64,000 bases of DNA from the NCBI RefSeq assembly GCF_910594985.1, contig NZ_CAJVCE010000023.1, positions 1-64,000 on the forward strand. Direction: 5' to 3'. Shown here in pieces: positions 16,370-25,040 of this stretch (position 1 is the first letter of the stretch; every line of letters begins with the position of its first letter). The position numbers and the translations under genes are program-made. Under the pieces are notes generated by a model. The model was not told the origin of the DNA. It was given only the letters and a program-made list of their open reading frames with translations, and ran no database searches. The stretch comes from Paenibacillus allorhizosphaerae (GTDB lineage: Bacteria; Bacillota; Bacilli; Paenibacillales; NBRC-103111).

Positions 16370-17434
16370 TCATTCGTTAAATTCAAAGCCGGACCGGTTT
16401 CGCCAGAGCAGCGCCCGCGCCTTCTTGCCGAATCGGCTGGAACGCAGAAAGGGTGCAATGCCGATGTAGAGGACGTACAGCAGTCCTCCCCAGGCCAGAG
16501 CGGCGCCGAGGTAGTAAAATACGAGCGAGACGACCTTGAATTGATGATTCAGGTACAGGCTTTGAATCAGCGAGACGGAACCGGTCCCCCAAGCGAGCCC
16601 GAACAAGGCGGAAATCACTTTGGGATAAGCGCCGCGTCCGGCAAAAAGCGTATAAAACGCAAACGCTCCGAATACGACCAGCGCTGCAGGATGGAGCCAA
16701 GCCGCCAGCGGATTGACGCCGAGCCTGTCGGTCACGATCAGTCCGAGCAGCGTATACAGCGTGCCGATCCCTAGCGACAGCGCCGCTTCCTTCACCGTTG
16801 GCGCGGTCAGCAGCACAAAGAGCAACAGCAGCCAGCAATAGACGCTGAACAGCGTCTTTTGCGCACCGAGTACCGTGTATTTGCCCATGAGCGACAAATC
16901 AAAGCGGAATTTGTTGTCCGGCATGTAACGAACGGAACCGGCGCCTTTCTCCACCACCCAATGCTCCAGCATTGTGTCATTTGCATCGGAAAGCACGATA
17001 TAGTTTTGGTGCGTGTCATCCGTCTCGAATATGAGATTGTACAATATGGTCAAATTACCGATCTCCATCGGAGACGTAAAATTGAGCAGCACGCGAACCA
17101 TCGGGTCCTCGGTCTTTTCCTGTATGACGGTTTTGACGTCATCGATGGTCACGTCCATCCGCTGCTCATTGTTGAAGAGAAACAAATGCTCCAAAAAATA
17201 AGCTTCGATGGCCGCCCGTTGACTGGCAACCTCCTCCGCTTCGAGCGAACTGTTCCCGTTCGTATCGTACTGCAGCATGACAGGATACGGAAGCAGCTGC
17301 TCGTACTCCACCCGATCGCCGTAAATATGAAGGTAGGAATAGCCGTTATTGTAATTATGCGCCCACGCGGAAACGCCAAGCCAGGAGGTCAGCAGCATGA
17401 GCAGCGCGATCATGGCAAAGAAGCGGCGGATCAT
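16370..17434 (-). CDS. Signal-peptide membrane protein with EF-hand-like loop
   Basis: Protein of 354 residues. A signal peptide (about 1-26) is followed by an extracytoplasmic domain (about 27-200) and a C-terminal half with about five or six membrane helices. Near residue 60 the stretch DTNGNSSLEAEE looks like a calcium-binding EF-hand loop. Proteins of this architecture often precede HupE genes, as here. The product is probably a surface-exposed partner of the HupE-like protein. Its start overlaps the stop of the upstream metallo-beta-lactamase gene by 4 bases, so the three genes are coupled. Function not established. Confidence 0.7.
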   Translation of the reverse strand: MIRRFFAMIALLMLLTSWLGVSAWAHNYNNGYSYLHIYGDRVEYEQLLPYPVMLQYDTNGNSSLEAEEVASQRAAIEAYFLEHLFLFNNEQRMDVTIDDVKTVIQEKTEDPMVRVLLNFTSPMEIGNLTILYNLIFETDDTHQNYIVLSDANDTMLEHWVVEKGAGSVRYMPDNKFRFDLSLMGKYTVLGAQKTLFSVYCWLLLLFVLLTAPTVKEAALSLGIGTLYTLLGLIVTDRLGVNPLAAWLHPAALVVFGAFAFYTLFAGRGAYPKVISALFGLAWGTGSVSLIQSLYLNHQFKVVSLVFYYLGAALAWGGLLYVLYIGIAPFLRSSRFGKKARALLWRNRSGFEFNE

Positions 17435-18438
17435 TTCGTCGAAACCCTATCTTTTTCGGTAATGACTTTCAAGTTTTTCCCGTCCGACGTAACCAAGATA
17501 TTTCCGTTAAGTCCCGTAGAATACACTTCGGAACCTTTTTTCTCATAACGTTTGAGCACGTCGAGACTGCTGAAGATGTTGTTGCTCAGTATCGTTACTT
17601 TCGGCGTTACCGCATCTACCCATGTCGGAGAAGAGGAGGTCGCGTGCCCATGGTGCGGCGCGTGAACGAAATCCGCATCCAGCTTGCTGCCGTACTGCTC
17701 AACGAGCTGCGCTTCGCGGTCCTTGTAAATGTCGCCCGGGAAAATGAACGAATTGTCTTTATACGTCATTTTGAGAACAAGCGAGTAGAAGTTGATCGTC
17801 GAAGCTTCGTTGTTTTTAATGACGCTGTTCAGTTCGGCTTCGTTCGGAGAGAGTACCTCGAATTTCACGTCGTTTCCGAGCTGGAACGTGTCTCCCGCTT
17901 TCAATACCGTCTGCGGAATTTTCTTCTTCGTGACTTGCGCAATTGCATTGCGGTACTGGCTGGATGCCGTGTAATCGTGGCTTTGTCTGTAGTAAGCCTT
18001 CGCGTCTTTCGCCTTCAGCACTTCGGCATAGCCGCCGAGATGGTCGGCGTGCGGGTGCGTGTTATAGGCGATGTCGAGCTCCTTGATGCCGAGCTGGTCC
18101 AAATATTTGACGATTTGCCCACCCGCTTCGGCGATCCCCGTGTCCATCAGCATATTTTTCCCGTCCGGCGTCGTGATCAGGTAGCTGTCCCCTGTAGCCA
18201 CTTTCGGGTCCTTCAGATGGAAATAGCGGATTTGCAGCAACCCTTTGTACTTCTCGGTGTCGAACACTTCCTTCGTCCTGAGCGGCGGCGCTTCATCCTT
18301 CTTCTGTTCTTGCGGCATTGGAGCAGCCGCCTGCTTAGGCTCCGGGTTAATTTGCGCACAGGCAGCCGTAATCAGTAAAGCGCTTACAGCGATTACGCCC
18401 GCCATTTTAAACCCGTGTTTCTTGATTTGTTCCTTCAT
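17431..18438 (-). CDS. Metallo-beta-lactamase-fold lipoprotein (ComEC C-terminal-like)
   Basis: Protein of 335 residues. The signal peptide ends in a lipobox (LITAAC, C27), placing it on the outer face of the membrane. The metal-binding motif THPHADHLGGY and the later APHHGH site match the extracellular hydrolase domain of ComEC/Rec2 and related stand-alone proteins, thought to act on nucleic acids or phosphodiesters. A proline/alanine/glutamine-rich linker follows the lipobox. It is the first gene of the unit with the EF-hand and HupE membrane proteins, an unexplained combination. Confidence 0.88.
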   Translation of the reverse strand: MKEQIKKHGFKMAGVIAVSALLITAACAQINPEPKQAAAPMPQEQKKDEAPPLRTKEVFDTEKYKGLLQIRYFHLKDPKVATGDSYLITTPDGKNMLMDTGIAEAGGQIVKYLDQLGIKELDIAYNTHPHADHLGGYAEVLKAKDAKAYYRQSHDYTASSQYRNAIAQVTKKKIPQTVLKAGDTFQLGNDVKFEVLSPNEAELNSVIKNNEASTINFYSLVLKMTYKDNSFIFPGDIYKDREAQLVEQYGSKLDADFVHAPHHGHATSSSPTWVDAVTPKVTILSNNIFSSLDVLKRYEKKGSEVYSTGLNGNILVTSDGKNLKVITEKDRVSTK

Positions 18439-18495
18439 ACGTTCGACCTACCTCCTGTACTCTCCCAAAAAAATAGTAACAAACCAGCATCCCGT

Positions 18496-19509
18496 TTATC
18501 GGGAATGCCGGTTATGGTTAAGCAGCGGAACTGTGGAACCAGCCCATTCTGCAAAACGGGTTGCCATGATCCGGTACCCCTCCGCATTCGGGTGCAGCCG
18601 GTCCGGCAAATAGGAGCCGTACGTCTCTCCGAACAGGTGAAGCCCGTGCAGGTAATAAAGCTTGTCGTCTCCGCGCCGTTTGAGCAGCGTGACAACGTCC
18701 TCGATTTGTTCGCGCATCTTCTGAAGATTGAGGCCCACCTTGTTCTCGTTCGTTTCGCGGTCCGGACTGTAGATCGGCGAAATGACCGCAATCGGCGTGT
18801 CGGGATGCTTCTCGCGAATGATTTGCAGAAAGCCGATGAGCGCGGGACGAAACGTTCGCTCCGAGTAGGATGAACCGCCCATAATGTTGATGCCGACGCA
18901 CACGGAGATAAAATCGGCCGGCAAATCGCGAATCATCCGGGCAACCATCGGTTCCATGTGGCAGTTTCCCCCGTACCCCAGGCACGTCAAATCGAGACCG
19001 AGCTCTGCGGCAGCCAGAGCGGGCCAAGTTTGCGAAGGGCTTGCGGCTTCAGCGCATTGCGTAATCGAGCTCCCGTAAGCGACCCAACGAAACTTCTCTT
19101 CCGAGGAAGCGCTGCATGTCGCCCCGCTGTCGATGTTCACTTCCCGGATGCGTACGGGCTGCTTTTGCGACAAGTAGATTTCGACAAGCTTCGTGCCCGA
19201 AGGCAGTGACTCGAACGATGCCCACTCCGATCCCGCTTCCATAAGGGCCGTATGCACCAGAACGCCGTTCACGACGCAATCCATGGCGATCTCGTAGGCC
19301 TCCGGAACCACTCGAACTTGAACACGAGACGAATCCGTGTGAAAGCTGAGCCGGACACCGGCCGGAATTTCCGCTTTTCCGTTAATGTGTCCCGGTTGAA
19401 ACAGCTCGGCATCCCGGTACGGGACGCGCCACGGCTTCACCCAGCCCTCCGTCGCTTGAATCGAAACGGCGCCCTTGAACAAGCTCTCGTTCAAATCAAT
19501 AGACTGCAT
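18496..19509 (-). CDS. SGNH/GDSL-family hydrolase
   Basis: Esterase-type hydrolase of about 338 residues. An N-terminal beta-rich domain (about 1-140) precedes an SGNH hydrolase domain with block I YGSSITQCAEA (nucleophile serine), a glycine block, block III CVGINIMGG and block V DRLHPNAEGY (Asp-His). Family members deacetylate sugars or cell-wall carbohydrates. No signal peptide is visible. Adjacent ATGs at 19515 and 19509 follow GGGG; the second is better spaced. The inverted repeat just upstream shares its half-site with the transporter cluster, so it may belong to the same regulon. Confidence 0.88.
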   Translation of the reverse strand: MQSIDLNESLFKGAVSIQATEGWVKPWRVPYRDAELFQPGHINGKAEIPAGVRLSFHTDSSRVQVRVVPEAYEIAMDCVVNGVLVHTALMEAGSEWASFESLPSGTKLVEIYLSQKQPVRIREVNIDSGATCSASSEEKFRWVAYGSSITQCAEAASPSQTWPALAAAELGLDLTCLGYGGNCHMEPMVARMIRDLPADFISVCVGINIMGGSSYSERTFRPALIGFLQIIREKHPDTPIAVISPIYSPDRETNENKVGLNLQKMREQIEDVVTLLKRRGDDKLYYLHGLHLFGETYGSYLPDRLHPNAEGYRIMATRFAEWAGSTVPLLNHNRHSR

Positions 19510-19527
19510 AGTCATCCCCAATCTTTC

Positions 19528-19560
19528 TGAGCATTTGTCCACGAAAACTCCAAATGCTCA
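19528..19560. promoter_or_regulatory. Perfect inverted repeat TGAGCATTTG-N13-CAAATGCTCA
   Basis: The two 10-base arms are exact reverse complements separated by 13 bases, located about 19 bases before the hydrolase start. The left arm plus TCCA is repeated exactly at 14201-14214. A dimeric sugar-sensing repressor such as the SorC protein is the obvious candidate (inference). Confidence 0.7.
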
Positions 19561-19748
19561 CTTGTTTGTTTTATTCTATCACGCGTCATTCTGCCTGACA
19601 ATAAAATTCGACACGCCAGGTTTTGCACTCTGTTCAGCTTTAAAGCAGCACATCATCAGACCGCGCCACCCCGAGCAAAACTATTGACGATTCAGTTGAA
19701 CACGGATAACATATTTTGTATTCTAAGCCAGATTGGGAGGACTGACAA

Positions 19749-20498
19749 GTGAATATTATTTTTATGGGAACCGCCTCTGCAGCGGGAAGCACAGAGCGGG
19801 ATAACACCTATTTGCTGCTCACTCATAACGAAGATTGCTGGTTGATAGATACGGGAGGAAACCCGCTTGGCAAGCTGAAACAAGCCGGTATCGCGCTCGA
19901 TCGGATCAAGGGAGTGATGCTGACCCACTTCCATGTCGACCATATGTACGGGCTGCCGTCCTTGCTGTGGGGCATGTGGATTGGGGGAAGAACGGCTCCC
20001 TTCACGGTGTACTGCTCTTCGACCGGAGAAGCGCAGCTTCGCGCCATTCTGGAAGGTTACCAGGTTGCGCAGTGGCCGATCAAATTCGATCTGCGCATTC
20101 AGGCGTTCGACTGGACACAGCCGTCACGCTTATTCAGCGAGCAAGGGATGACCGTCTCAACGTTTCCGAGCTTGCACGGTGTACCTACGGTCGGCTTCAA
20201 GGTCGAAACGGAAGATCGCGTGTTGATCTATTCCGCCGATACGAGCCCGAATGAGCGGATCTGCAGCGAGCCGAAGATCGATATGCTCATCCATGAAGCG
20301 ACCAAAGCGCGGGGCAAGATGAAAACCCATACGAGCCTGGAAGACGTCGTCCGCTTCTATCCGATGGAACGGATCGGCAAAGTGTATGCGGTCCATTTGA
20401 CTGATCATGAGCCGTACCACGAAGTGCTGACCGAGTGCAGCGAATCCGTCCGCTCTAAAGTCGTGCTCGCGTCCGACATGATGACCGTATCCTTATAA
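19749..20498 (+). CDS. MBL-fold hydrolase, ribonuclease Z-like
   Basis: Protein of 249 residues starting at GTG 19749 behind GGGAGG. The N-terminal MGTASAAGSTERDNTYLL and metal motif LTHFHVDHMYGLP match the RNase Z/arylsulfatase-like branch of the metallo-beta-lactamase superfamily. Further ligands lie in FPSLHGVPTVGF, YSADTSPNE and the HLTDHE end. It lacks the long exosite arm of true tRNA-processing RNase Z, so it more likely acts on a small ester. It is a single gene closed by a terminator. Confidence 0.87.
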   Translation: MNIIFMGTASAAGSTERDNTYLLLTHNEDCWLIDTGGNPLGKLKQAGIALDRIKGVMLTHFHVDHMYGLPSLLWGMWIGGRTAPFTVYCSSTGEAQLRAILEGYQVAQWPIKFDLRIQAFDWTQPSRLFSEQGMTVSTFPSLHGVPTVGFKVETEDRVLIYSADTSPNERICSEPKIDMLIHEATKARGKMKTHTSLEDVVRFYPMERIGKVYAVHLTDHEPYHEVLTECSESVRSKVVLASDMMTVSL

Positions 20499-20523
20499 GC
20501 ATTCAGCATACATAGCTTTCAGC

Positions 20524-20557
20524 CAAAACCGCTCGGCAAACATGGAGCGGTTTTTTT
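20524..20557 (+). terminator. Terminator after the MBL-fold gene
   Basis: AAAACCGCTC pairs with GAGCGGTTTT around a short loop and continues into seven T residues. Confidence 0.93.
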
Positions 20558-20631
20558 GCGAATAAAAAAAACGCCGCGCAGCATAATACATCCATAATCA
20601 GTTAGAAATGGAATTATATATCCACTCCATA

Positions 20632-21067
20632 AACTACCGTCGTTCTTTTTTTAAGCTTCGTCGGCAACAATATGATCGGAGCGGTTGTTTCCAACCTTGC
20701 CGCCGTTCCCGTTGCCGCCATGCTGATCTGAACTTCGCAGCTGACCGTCCGCTGGATCGTCTTTTTCGCCTTTTGTACGGCGGGATCGATTGGTTGTTCA
20801 TACGTCTTGGCGTATACGAGCATCATTGGTGGAAAATAAGGTATACCGTCGTCTCGCTGCTCTTTTTCTTTTGGCTAACCCGAATGTGGATACGCCAAGT
20901 GAAAGCGGGCAAACCTTTGTTTCGATATATTACATATTTCATGCACGTGTTTTGTTTGACCGATACGCTCGTGTTCGCATTCATCGGTCTTCTGGTTAAA
21001 CGTCCGCGTGCTGCACACGCTGCGCCATTCCGATCGGCTCAAGCTTGGCGTGGCGGTGCGCAAATAA
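20632..21067 (+). pseudogene. Decayed small multi-pass membrane protein
   Basis: Coding-like sequence is spread over three frames. First VVSNLAAVPVAAMLI, a TGA, then TSQLTVRWIVFFAF; then, in the next frame, LLYGGIDWLFIRLGVYEHHWW, KIRYTVVSLLFFFWL and MHVFCLTDTLVFAFI; then a third frame ending RLKLGVAVRK-stop. Joined, it would make a protein of roughly 140 residues with four hydrophobic helices. The VYEHHWW stretch recalls CBO0543-type membrane proteins, but that assignment is weak. At least one nonsense change and two frameshifts are needed. Confidence 0.5.
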
Positions 21068-21122
21068 TAAAAAAACAGGCCGCCCTTCACCCATCGTCGA
21101 ATGCGATGTAGGGATGCCTGTC
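21067..21122 (-). terminator. Terminator after htpG
   Basis: On the minus strand ACAGGC pairs with GCCTGT, with an inner arm (CATCCCTACATCG with CGACGATGGGTG), and is followed by a T run. It lies directly after the htpG stop. Confidence 0.82.
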
Positions 21123-21132
21123 TCAGCTCTGT

Positions 21133-23013
21133 TTAAACCATGATTTTACAAATATCGTTCGTAAATTCGACCGGATCTTGAATCGGCAATCCTTCGATCA
21201 GCAGCGCCTGGCTGTACAGCAGGTTCGTGTACAGTTTCAGCTTCTCCTTATCGCTGTCGAACGCGTCTTTGAGCGATTGGAACACCGCATGGTTCGTATT
21301 GATTTCAAGCACTTTGTCGGCTTTCACATTCGGATTGTTCGGCATCGCATTCAGCACTTTTTCCATCTCGATCGTCACTTCGCCTTCGGTGGACAAGCAG
21401 ACCGGATGCGTTTTGAGCCGCTTCGAAGCTTTGACGGTTGTCACTTTATCGGACAGCTGTTCTTTCATGTAGTCGAACAATTCCTTGTTCTCGTTCTTCT
21501 CCGCATCGGATTCCTTCTCCGTATCGTCCGCCTCGATGCCGAGATCGCCGCTGGACACCGATCTGAATTCTTTGTCCTTGTACTTCATAAGCATCTTGAT
21601 TGCGAATTCGTCGATATCGTCGGTAAAGTACAAGATTTCATAACCTTTGTCGGCCACAAGTTCCGTCTGCGGCAGCTTCTCGATTCTTTCGTTCGATTCC
21701 CCGGTCGCGTAGTAGATGTACTTCTGGTCTTCCGGCATTCTCGATACGTACTCTTCCAGCGTCACTTGCTTCTTCTCTTTGGAAGAATAGAACATGACCA
21801 GATCCTGCAGCACTTCTTTATGCGTACCGTAATCGCTGTATACGCCGAACTTCAATTGTCTGCCGAACGACTTGTAAAATTGGTCGTACTTCTCTCTTTC
21901 ATCCTTCAGCATACTGAGCAGTTGGCTTTTGATTTTGCTCTCGATGTTTTTCGCGATCAGCTTAAGTTGCCGGTCATGCTGCAGCATTTCTCGGGAAATA
22001 TTGAGCGACAAGCTTTCCGAATCGACCATCCCTTTGACGAAGCTGAAATAGTCGGGAAGCAGGTCGGAGCATTTGTTCATGATCAGTACGCCGTTCGCGT
22101 ACAGTTCGAGCCCCTTCTCGAACTCCTTCGAATAGTAGTCGAATGGAATGTTCTCGGGGATAAACATGATCGCCTGGTATACGACAGCCCCGTCCGCGCT
22201 GATATGAATATGCTTTAGCGGCTTGTCGAAGCCGTAATGCTTCTCGGCGTAAAACATTTCGTAATCTTCCGGCATCAGCTCGTTTTTATTTTTTCTCCAG
22301 ATCGGAACCATGCTGTTGACGCGTTGTTCTTCCTTGTAGTCTTCGAATTCGTTGTCGCTGCCTTCTTTCGGTCTACTGCCCGTAACGTCCATCTTAATCG
22401 GATACCGGATGAAATCGGAATATTTCTTGACGATGGATTTCAAACGATATTCTTCCAAATACTCGTCGTAGCTTTCGTCTTCCGTATTGGCTTTTATTTT
22501 CAAAATAACGTCGGTTCCGACCGTATCTTTCTCGCACGGCTCGATTGTGTATCCGTCCGCACCGGTCGATTCCCATTTGTACGCGGTATCCGAGCCCAAA
22601 GCTTTACTGATGACCGTCACGACGTCCGCTACCATGAACGCGGAATAAAAGCCGACGCCGAATTGGCCGATAATGTTGTGCCCTTCTTGTGCTGCGTTCT
22701 CCGATTTGAAGGCAAGCGATCCGCTCTTGGCAATGATGCCCAGATGGTTTTCCAGATCTTCTTTGGTCATCCCGATCCCGGTGTCGCTAATTGTGAGCAC
22801 ACGGCTTTGTTTGTCGGGAACGATTTTAATAAAATAGTTGTCTTTGTCGAAAACCAGGTCTTTATCCGTTAACGCTCTGTAATAAATCTTATCGATCGCG
22901 TCGCTGGCGTTGGAAATCAATTCTCTCAAAAAGATTTCTTTTTGCGTATAGATCGAATTGATCATCATTTCCAACAGCCGTTTGGATTCTGCTTGAAACT
23001 GCTTTTTCTCCAT
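21133..23013 (-). CDS. htpG: Molecular chaperone HtpG (Hsp90)
   Basis: ATP-dependent cytoplasmic chaperone of 626 residues. The N-terminal GHKL ATPase domain shows [25 protein letters not shown] and [16 protein letters not shown]; the middle domain contains [13 protein letters not shown] and [15 protein letters not shown]; the C-terminal dimerisation domain follows. ATG 23013 is preferred over an in-frame start 27 bases upstream because GAGAGGAGAG lies just before it. Upstream is a consensus sigma-A promoter followed by a CIRCE element, so HrcA should repress it. In Bacillus subtilis the homologue is not under HrcA, which makes this arrangement notable. Confidence 0.97.
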   Translation of the reverse strand: MEKKQFQAESKRLLEMMINSIYTQKEIFLRELISNASDAIDKIYYRALTDKDLVFDKDNYFIKIVPDKQSRVLTISDTGIGMTKEDLENHLGIIAKSGSLAFKSENAAQEGHNIIGQFGVGFYSAFMVADVVTVISKALGSDTAYKWESTGADGYTIEPCEKDTVGTDVILKIKANTEDESYDEYLEEYRLKSIVKKYSDFIRYPIKMDVTGSRPKEGSDNEFEDYKEEQRVNSMVPIWRKNKNELMPEDYEMFYAEKHYGFDKPLKHIHISADGAVVYQAIMFIPENIPFDYYSKEFEKGLELYANGVLIMNKCSDLLPDYFSFVKGMVDSESLSLNISREMLQHDRQLKLIAKNIESKIKSQLLSMLKDEREKYDQFYKSFGRQLKFGVYSDYGTHKEVLQDLVMFYSSKEKKQVTLEEYVSRMPEDQKYIYYATGESNERIEKLPQTELVADKGYEILYFTDDIDEFAIKMLMKYKDKEFRSVSSGDLGIEADDTEKESDAEKNENKELFDYMKEQLSDKVTTVKASKRLKTHPVCLSTEGEVTIEMEKVLNAMPNNPNVKADKVLEINTNHAVFQSLKDAFDSDKEKLKLYTNLLYSQALLIEGLPIQDPVEFTNDICKIMV

Positions 23014-23101
23014 TTGAATCTCTCCTCTCTGGCGTTGCAACAGTTACATCGATTTGCGTCAATTTCAGTTGTCTACAAATGAAACAATGCGATAGTCGTT
23101 A

Positions 23102-23128
23102 TTAGCACTCTCGCTCTATGAGTGCCAC
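23102..23128 (-). promoter_or_regulatory. CIRCE operator (HrcA site) upstream of htpG
   Basis: TTAGCACTC-N9-GAGTGCCAC differs from the CIRCE consensus TTAGCACTC-N9-GAGTGCTAA only at two positions near the end of the second arm. It starts 9 bases after the -10 box, the classical position at the transcription start. Confidence 0.93.
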
Positions 23129-23137
23129 CCATTCATT

Positions 23138-23166
23138 TTTATATCATTCCTCATTTTTAATGTCAA
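23138..23166 (-). promoter_or_regulatory. Sigma-A promoter of htpG
   Basis: On the minus strand TTGACA (23166-23161), a 17-base spacer and TATAAA (23143-23138) form a near-perfect vegetative promoter placed directly before the CIRCE element. Confidence 0.92.
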
Positions 23167-23397
23167 TACGAGATCAAGCCGGCGTTGCACGAAAGAACAT
23201 ATCCGCGAACCTAATATCACAACAAAATATGGCTGCGCTCCCTCGATCGCAATATGCATTCCAAACGCGCTAAATAATTCCAATTCGGGATGGTTACACT
23301 AGTACTCAGTCGCTTTCTGCGCCTATGCCGCTTATGTGATCGAGATGGATATGGCGTGGCGCGCGGCAGCAATGAAGCAGTACCGATGGGAGAGAAA

Positions 23398-24630
23398 ATG
23401 CAAGTGACCGGCAATGGGTGGAAAAAAAATATTGTCCTGTTCCTGTTCAGCCAGAGCATTTCGCTGTTCGGGTCTTCTTTGGTTCAATACGCCATTATGT
23501 GGTATATCACGCTGCATACGCAGTCGGGCATCATGATGACGATCTCGATCCTTTGCGGCTTTCTGCCCACGTTCTTCCTGTCTCCGTTCGCCGGGGTATG
23601 GGCCGACCGCTACAACCGGAAGCTGCTGATCATCGTCTCGGACTCGTCCATCGCCGCCTCTACAATGCTGCTGGCCATCCTTTTTTTGTCCGGCTACGAC
23701 GCGTTCTGGCTGCTCTTCGTCGTCTCCGCAATCCGCGCGCTCGGTACGGGCGTGCAGACGCCGGCGATCAGCGCGTTCGTTCCGCAGCTTGTGCCGGAGG
23801 ACAAGCTTACGAAGGTGAATGCCACCAACAGCAGCATCCAATCGCTCGTTACGCTTGTATCGCCAATGCTGAGCGGCGCGCTGCTGTCGATGGTGTCTAT
23901 TGAAGCGATCTTCTTCATCGATGTCATTACTGCGGCGATCGGGGTGCTGATGCTGCTGCTGTTCCTGAACGTGCCCGCTCATGCCAAAGCTGCGTCCGGT
24001 CAGGCCGTCAGCTATTTCAACGATATGCGCGAAGGCATCGCCTACATTAACAACCATGCCTTCGTCAAAACGTTCTGCCTGTTTAATGCCGTGTTCATGA
24101 TGTTGGCCGCGCCCGTCGCTTTCCTGACGCCGCTGCAAGTTTCGCGCAGCTTCGGCAACGATGTATGGCGCTTGACGGCGATTGAGGTCACGTTCTCGGG
24201 CGGGATGATGATCGGCGGCCTCGTTATGGCAGTTTGGGGCGGGTTCAAAAACAAAGTGCACACGATGGGGCTGTCCAATCTGGTGATCGGCGTGTGCACC
24301 GCTGTTCTAGGCATTGTGCCGCTGTTTTGGCTGTATTTGCTTTTTATGGTATTGACCGGGGTGGCGATGCCTCTCTTTAATACGCCGTCCACCGTCCTGC
24401 TGCAGCAAAAAATTGATGAAGCTTTGATGGGCCGGGTATTCGGCGTCTTCGGCATGATCGCAAGCAGCATGATGCCTCTCGGGATGCTGGTGTTCGGACC
24501 GGTCTCCGATGTCATTCCCATCGAATGGCTGTTGATCGGAACCGGCCTGCTGATGATGGTGCAAAGCCTGACGATGCTGGGCAACAAAGTGCTGCTGCAA
24601 GCAGGGAAACCGGAGCCTGCGCGGGGATAG
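23398..24630 (+). CDS. MFS efflux transporter (DHA3, macrolide-efflux-like)
   Basis: About 410 residues with roughly twelve membrane helices. The N-terminal FLFSQSISLFGSSLVQYAIMW, the loop motif AGVWADRYNRKLLII between helices 2 and 3, and GTGVQTPAISAFVPQLVPED are typical of the MefA/drug-efflux DHA3 family. The frame is open further upstream, but ATG 23398 is preceded by GGGAGA and begins the normal family N-terminus. It stands alone, divergent from htpG; no regulator is adjacent. Substrate unknown; an antibiotic or macrocycle is only the family expectation. Confidence 0.88.
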   Translation: MQVTGNGWKKNIVLFLFSQSISLFGSSLVQYAIMWYITLHTQSGIMMTISILCGFLPTFFLSPFAGVWADRYNRKLLIIVSDSSIAASTMLLAILFLSGYDAFWLLFVVSAIRALGTGVQTPAISAFVPQLVPEDKLTKVNATNSSIQSLVTLVSPMLSGALLSMVSIEAIFFIDVITAAIGVLMLLLFLNVPAHAKAASGQAVSYFNDMREGIAYINNHAFVKTFCLFNAVFMMLAAPVAFLTPLQVSRSFGNDVWRLTAIEVTFSGGMMIGGLVMAVWGGFKNKVHTMGLSNLVIGVCTAVLGIVPLFWLYLLFMVLTGVAMPLFNTPSTVLLQQKIDEALMGRVFGVFGMIASSMMPLGMLVFGPVSDVIPIEWLLIGTGLLMMVQSLTMLGNKVLLQAGKPEPARG

Positions 24631-24660
24631 ATTTCACCAGAAGACGGTGAATGCGTCCGG

Positions 24661-25005
24661 TTATTGCTCCTTCGGCTCGACACTCCGCTCAAAGCTGTCG
24701 CCCTTCATCCGCTCATACTGCATCCGAAATAACTCGATGACAGCCGGCACATCTTCCGCTCCACGGATGTACCGCGTAACCCACCCGGAATCCGGATATA
24801 TATGATGCGGATGCGCGCGACCGCTTTCTACAAGCTCATTCCGCATGTTGCGCGGGAACAGCAGATCGGCTATGCTCTCCCCGTGCAAATGCCCGAGCTC
24901 CTTTCCGCGATATTGAAACTCGATTCCGCCGAAACGGTGCGGCCGGACGATCACTCCCTCCCAAGAGAGAATCTCCGCCTCCAGTTGTTCAAGTATTGTA
25001 TTCAT
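24661..25005 (-). CDS. Luciferase-domain small protein (DUF5519-like)
   Basis: Protein of 114 residues beginning MNTILEQLEAEI. Its core, VRPHRFGGIEFQYRGKELGHLHGE followed later by HHIYPDSGWVTRYI, matches a family annotated as luciferase-domain or DUF5519; true catalytic function is not established. AAAGGAGTG precedes the ATG at proper spacing. The frame extends about 59 codons further upstream, but that part overlaps the end of the MFS gene and looks non-coding. It is 35 bases after the MFS gene on the same strand, so the two may be co-transcribed. Confidence 0.7.
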   Translation of the reverse strand: MNTILEQLEAEILSWEGVIVRPHRFGGIEFQYRGKELGHLHGESIADLLFPRNMRNELVESGRAHPHHIYPDSGWVTRYIRGAEDVPAVIELFRMQYERMKGDSFERSVEPKEQ

Positions 25006-25040
25006 CGGATCATCGCACTCCTTTCGATGTTGGCTTCCCA

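Noticed and set aside
19749-20498. Calling the MBL-fold protein tRNA-processing RNase Z
   Set aside because: It is short and lacks the exosite arm that tRNA 3'-processing enzymes have.
21178-22218. Long open frame antisense to htpG
   Set aside because: It mirrors the htpG codons, has no ribosome site and no homologous pattern.
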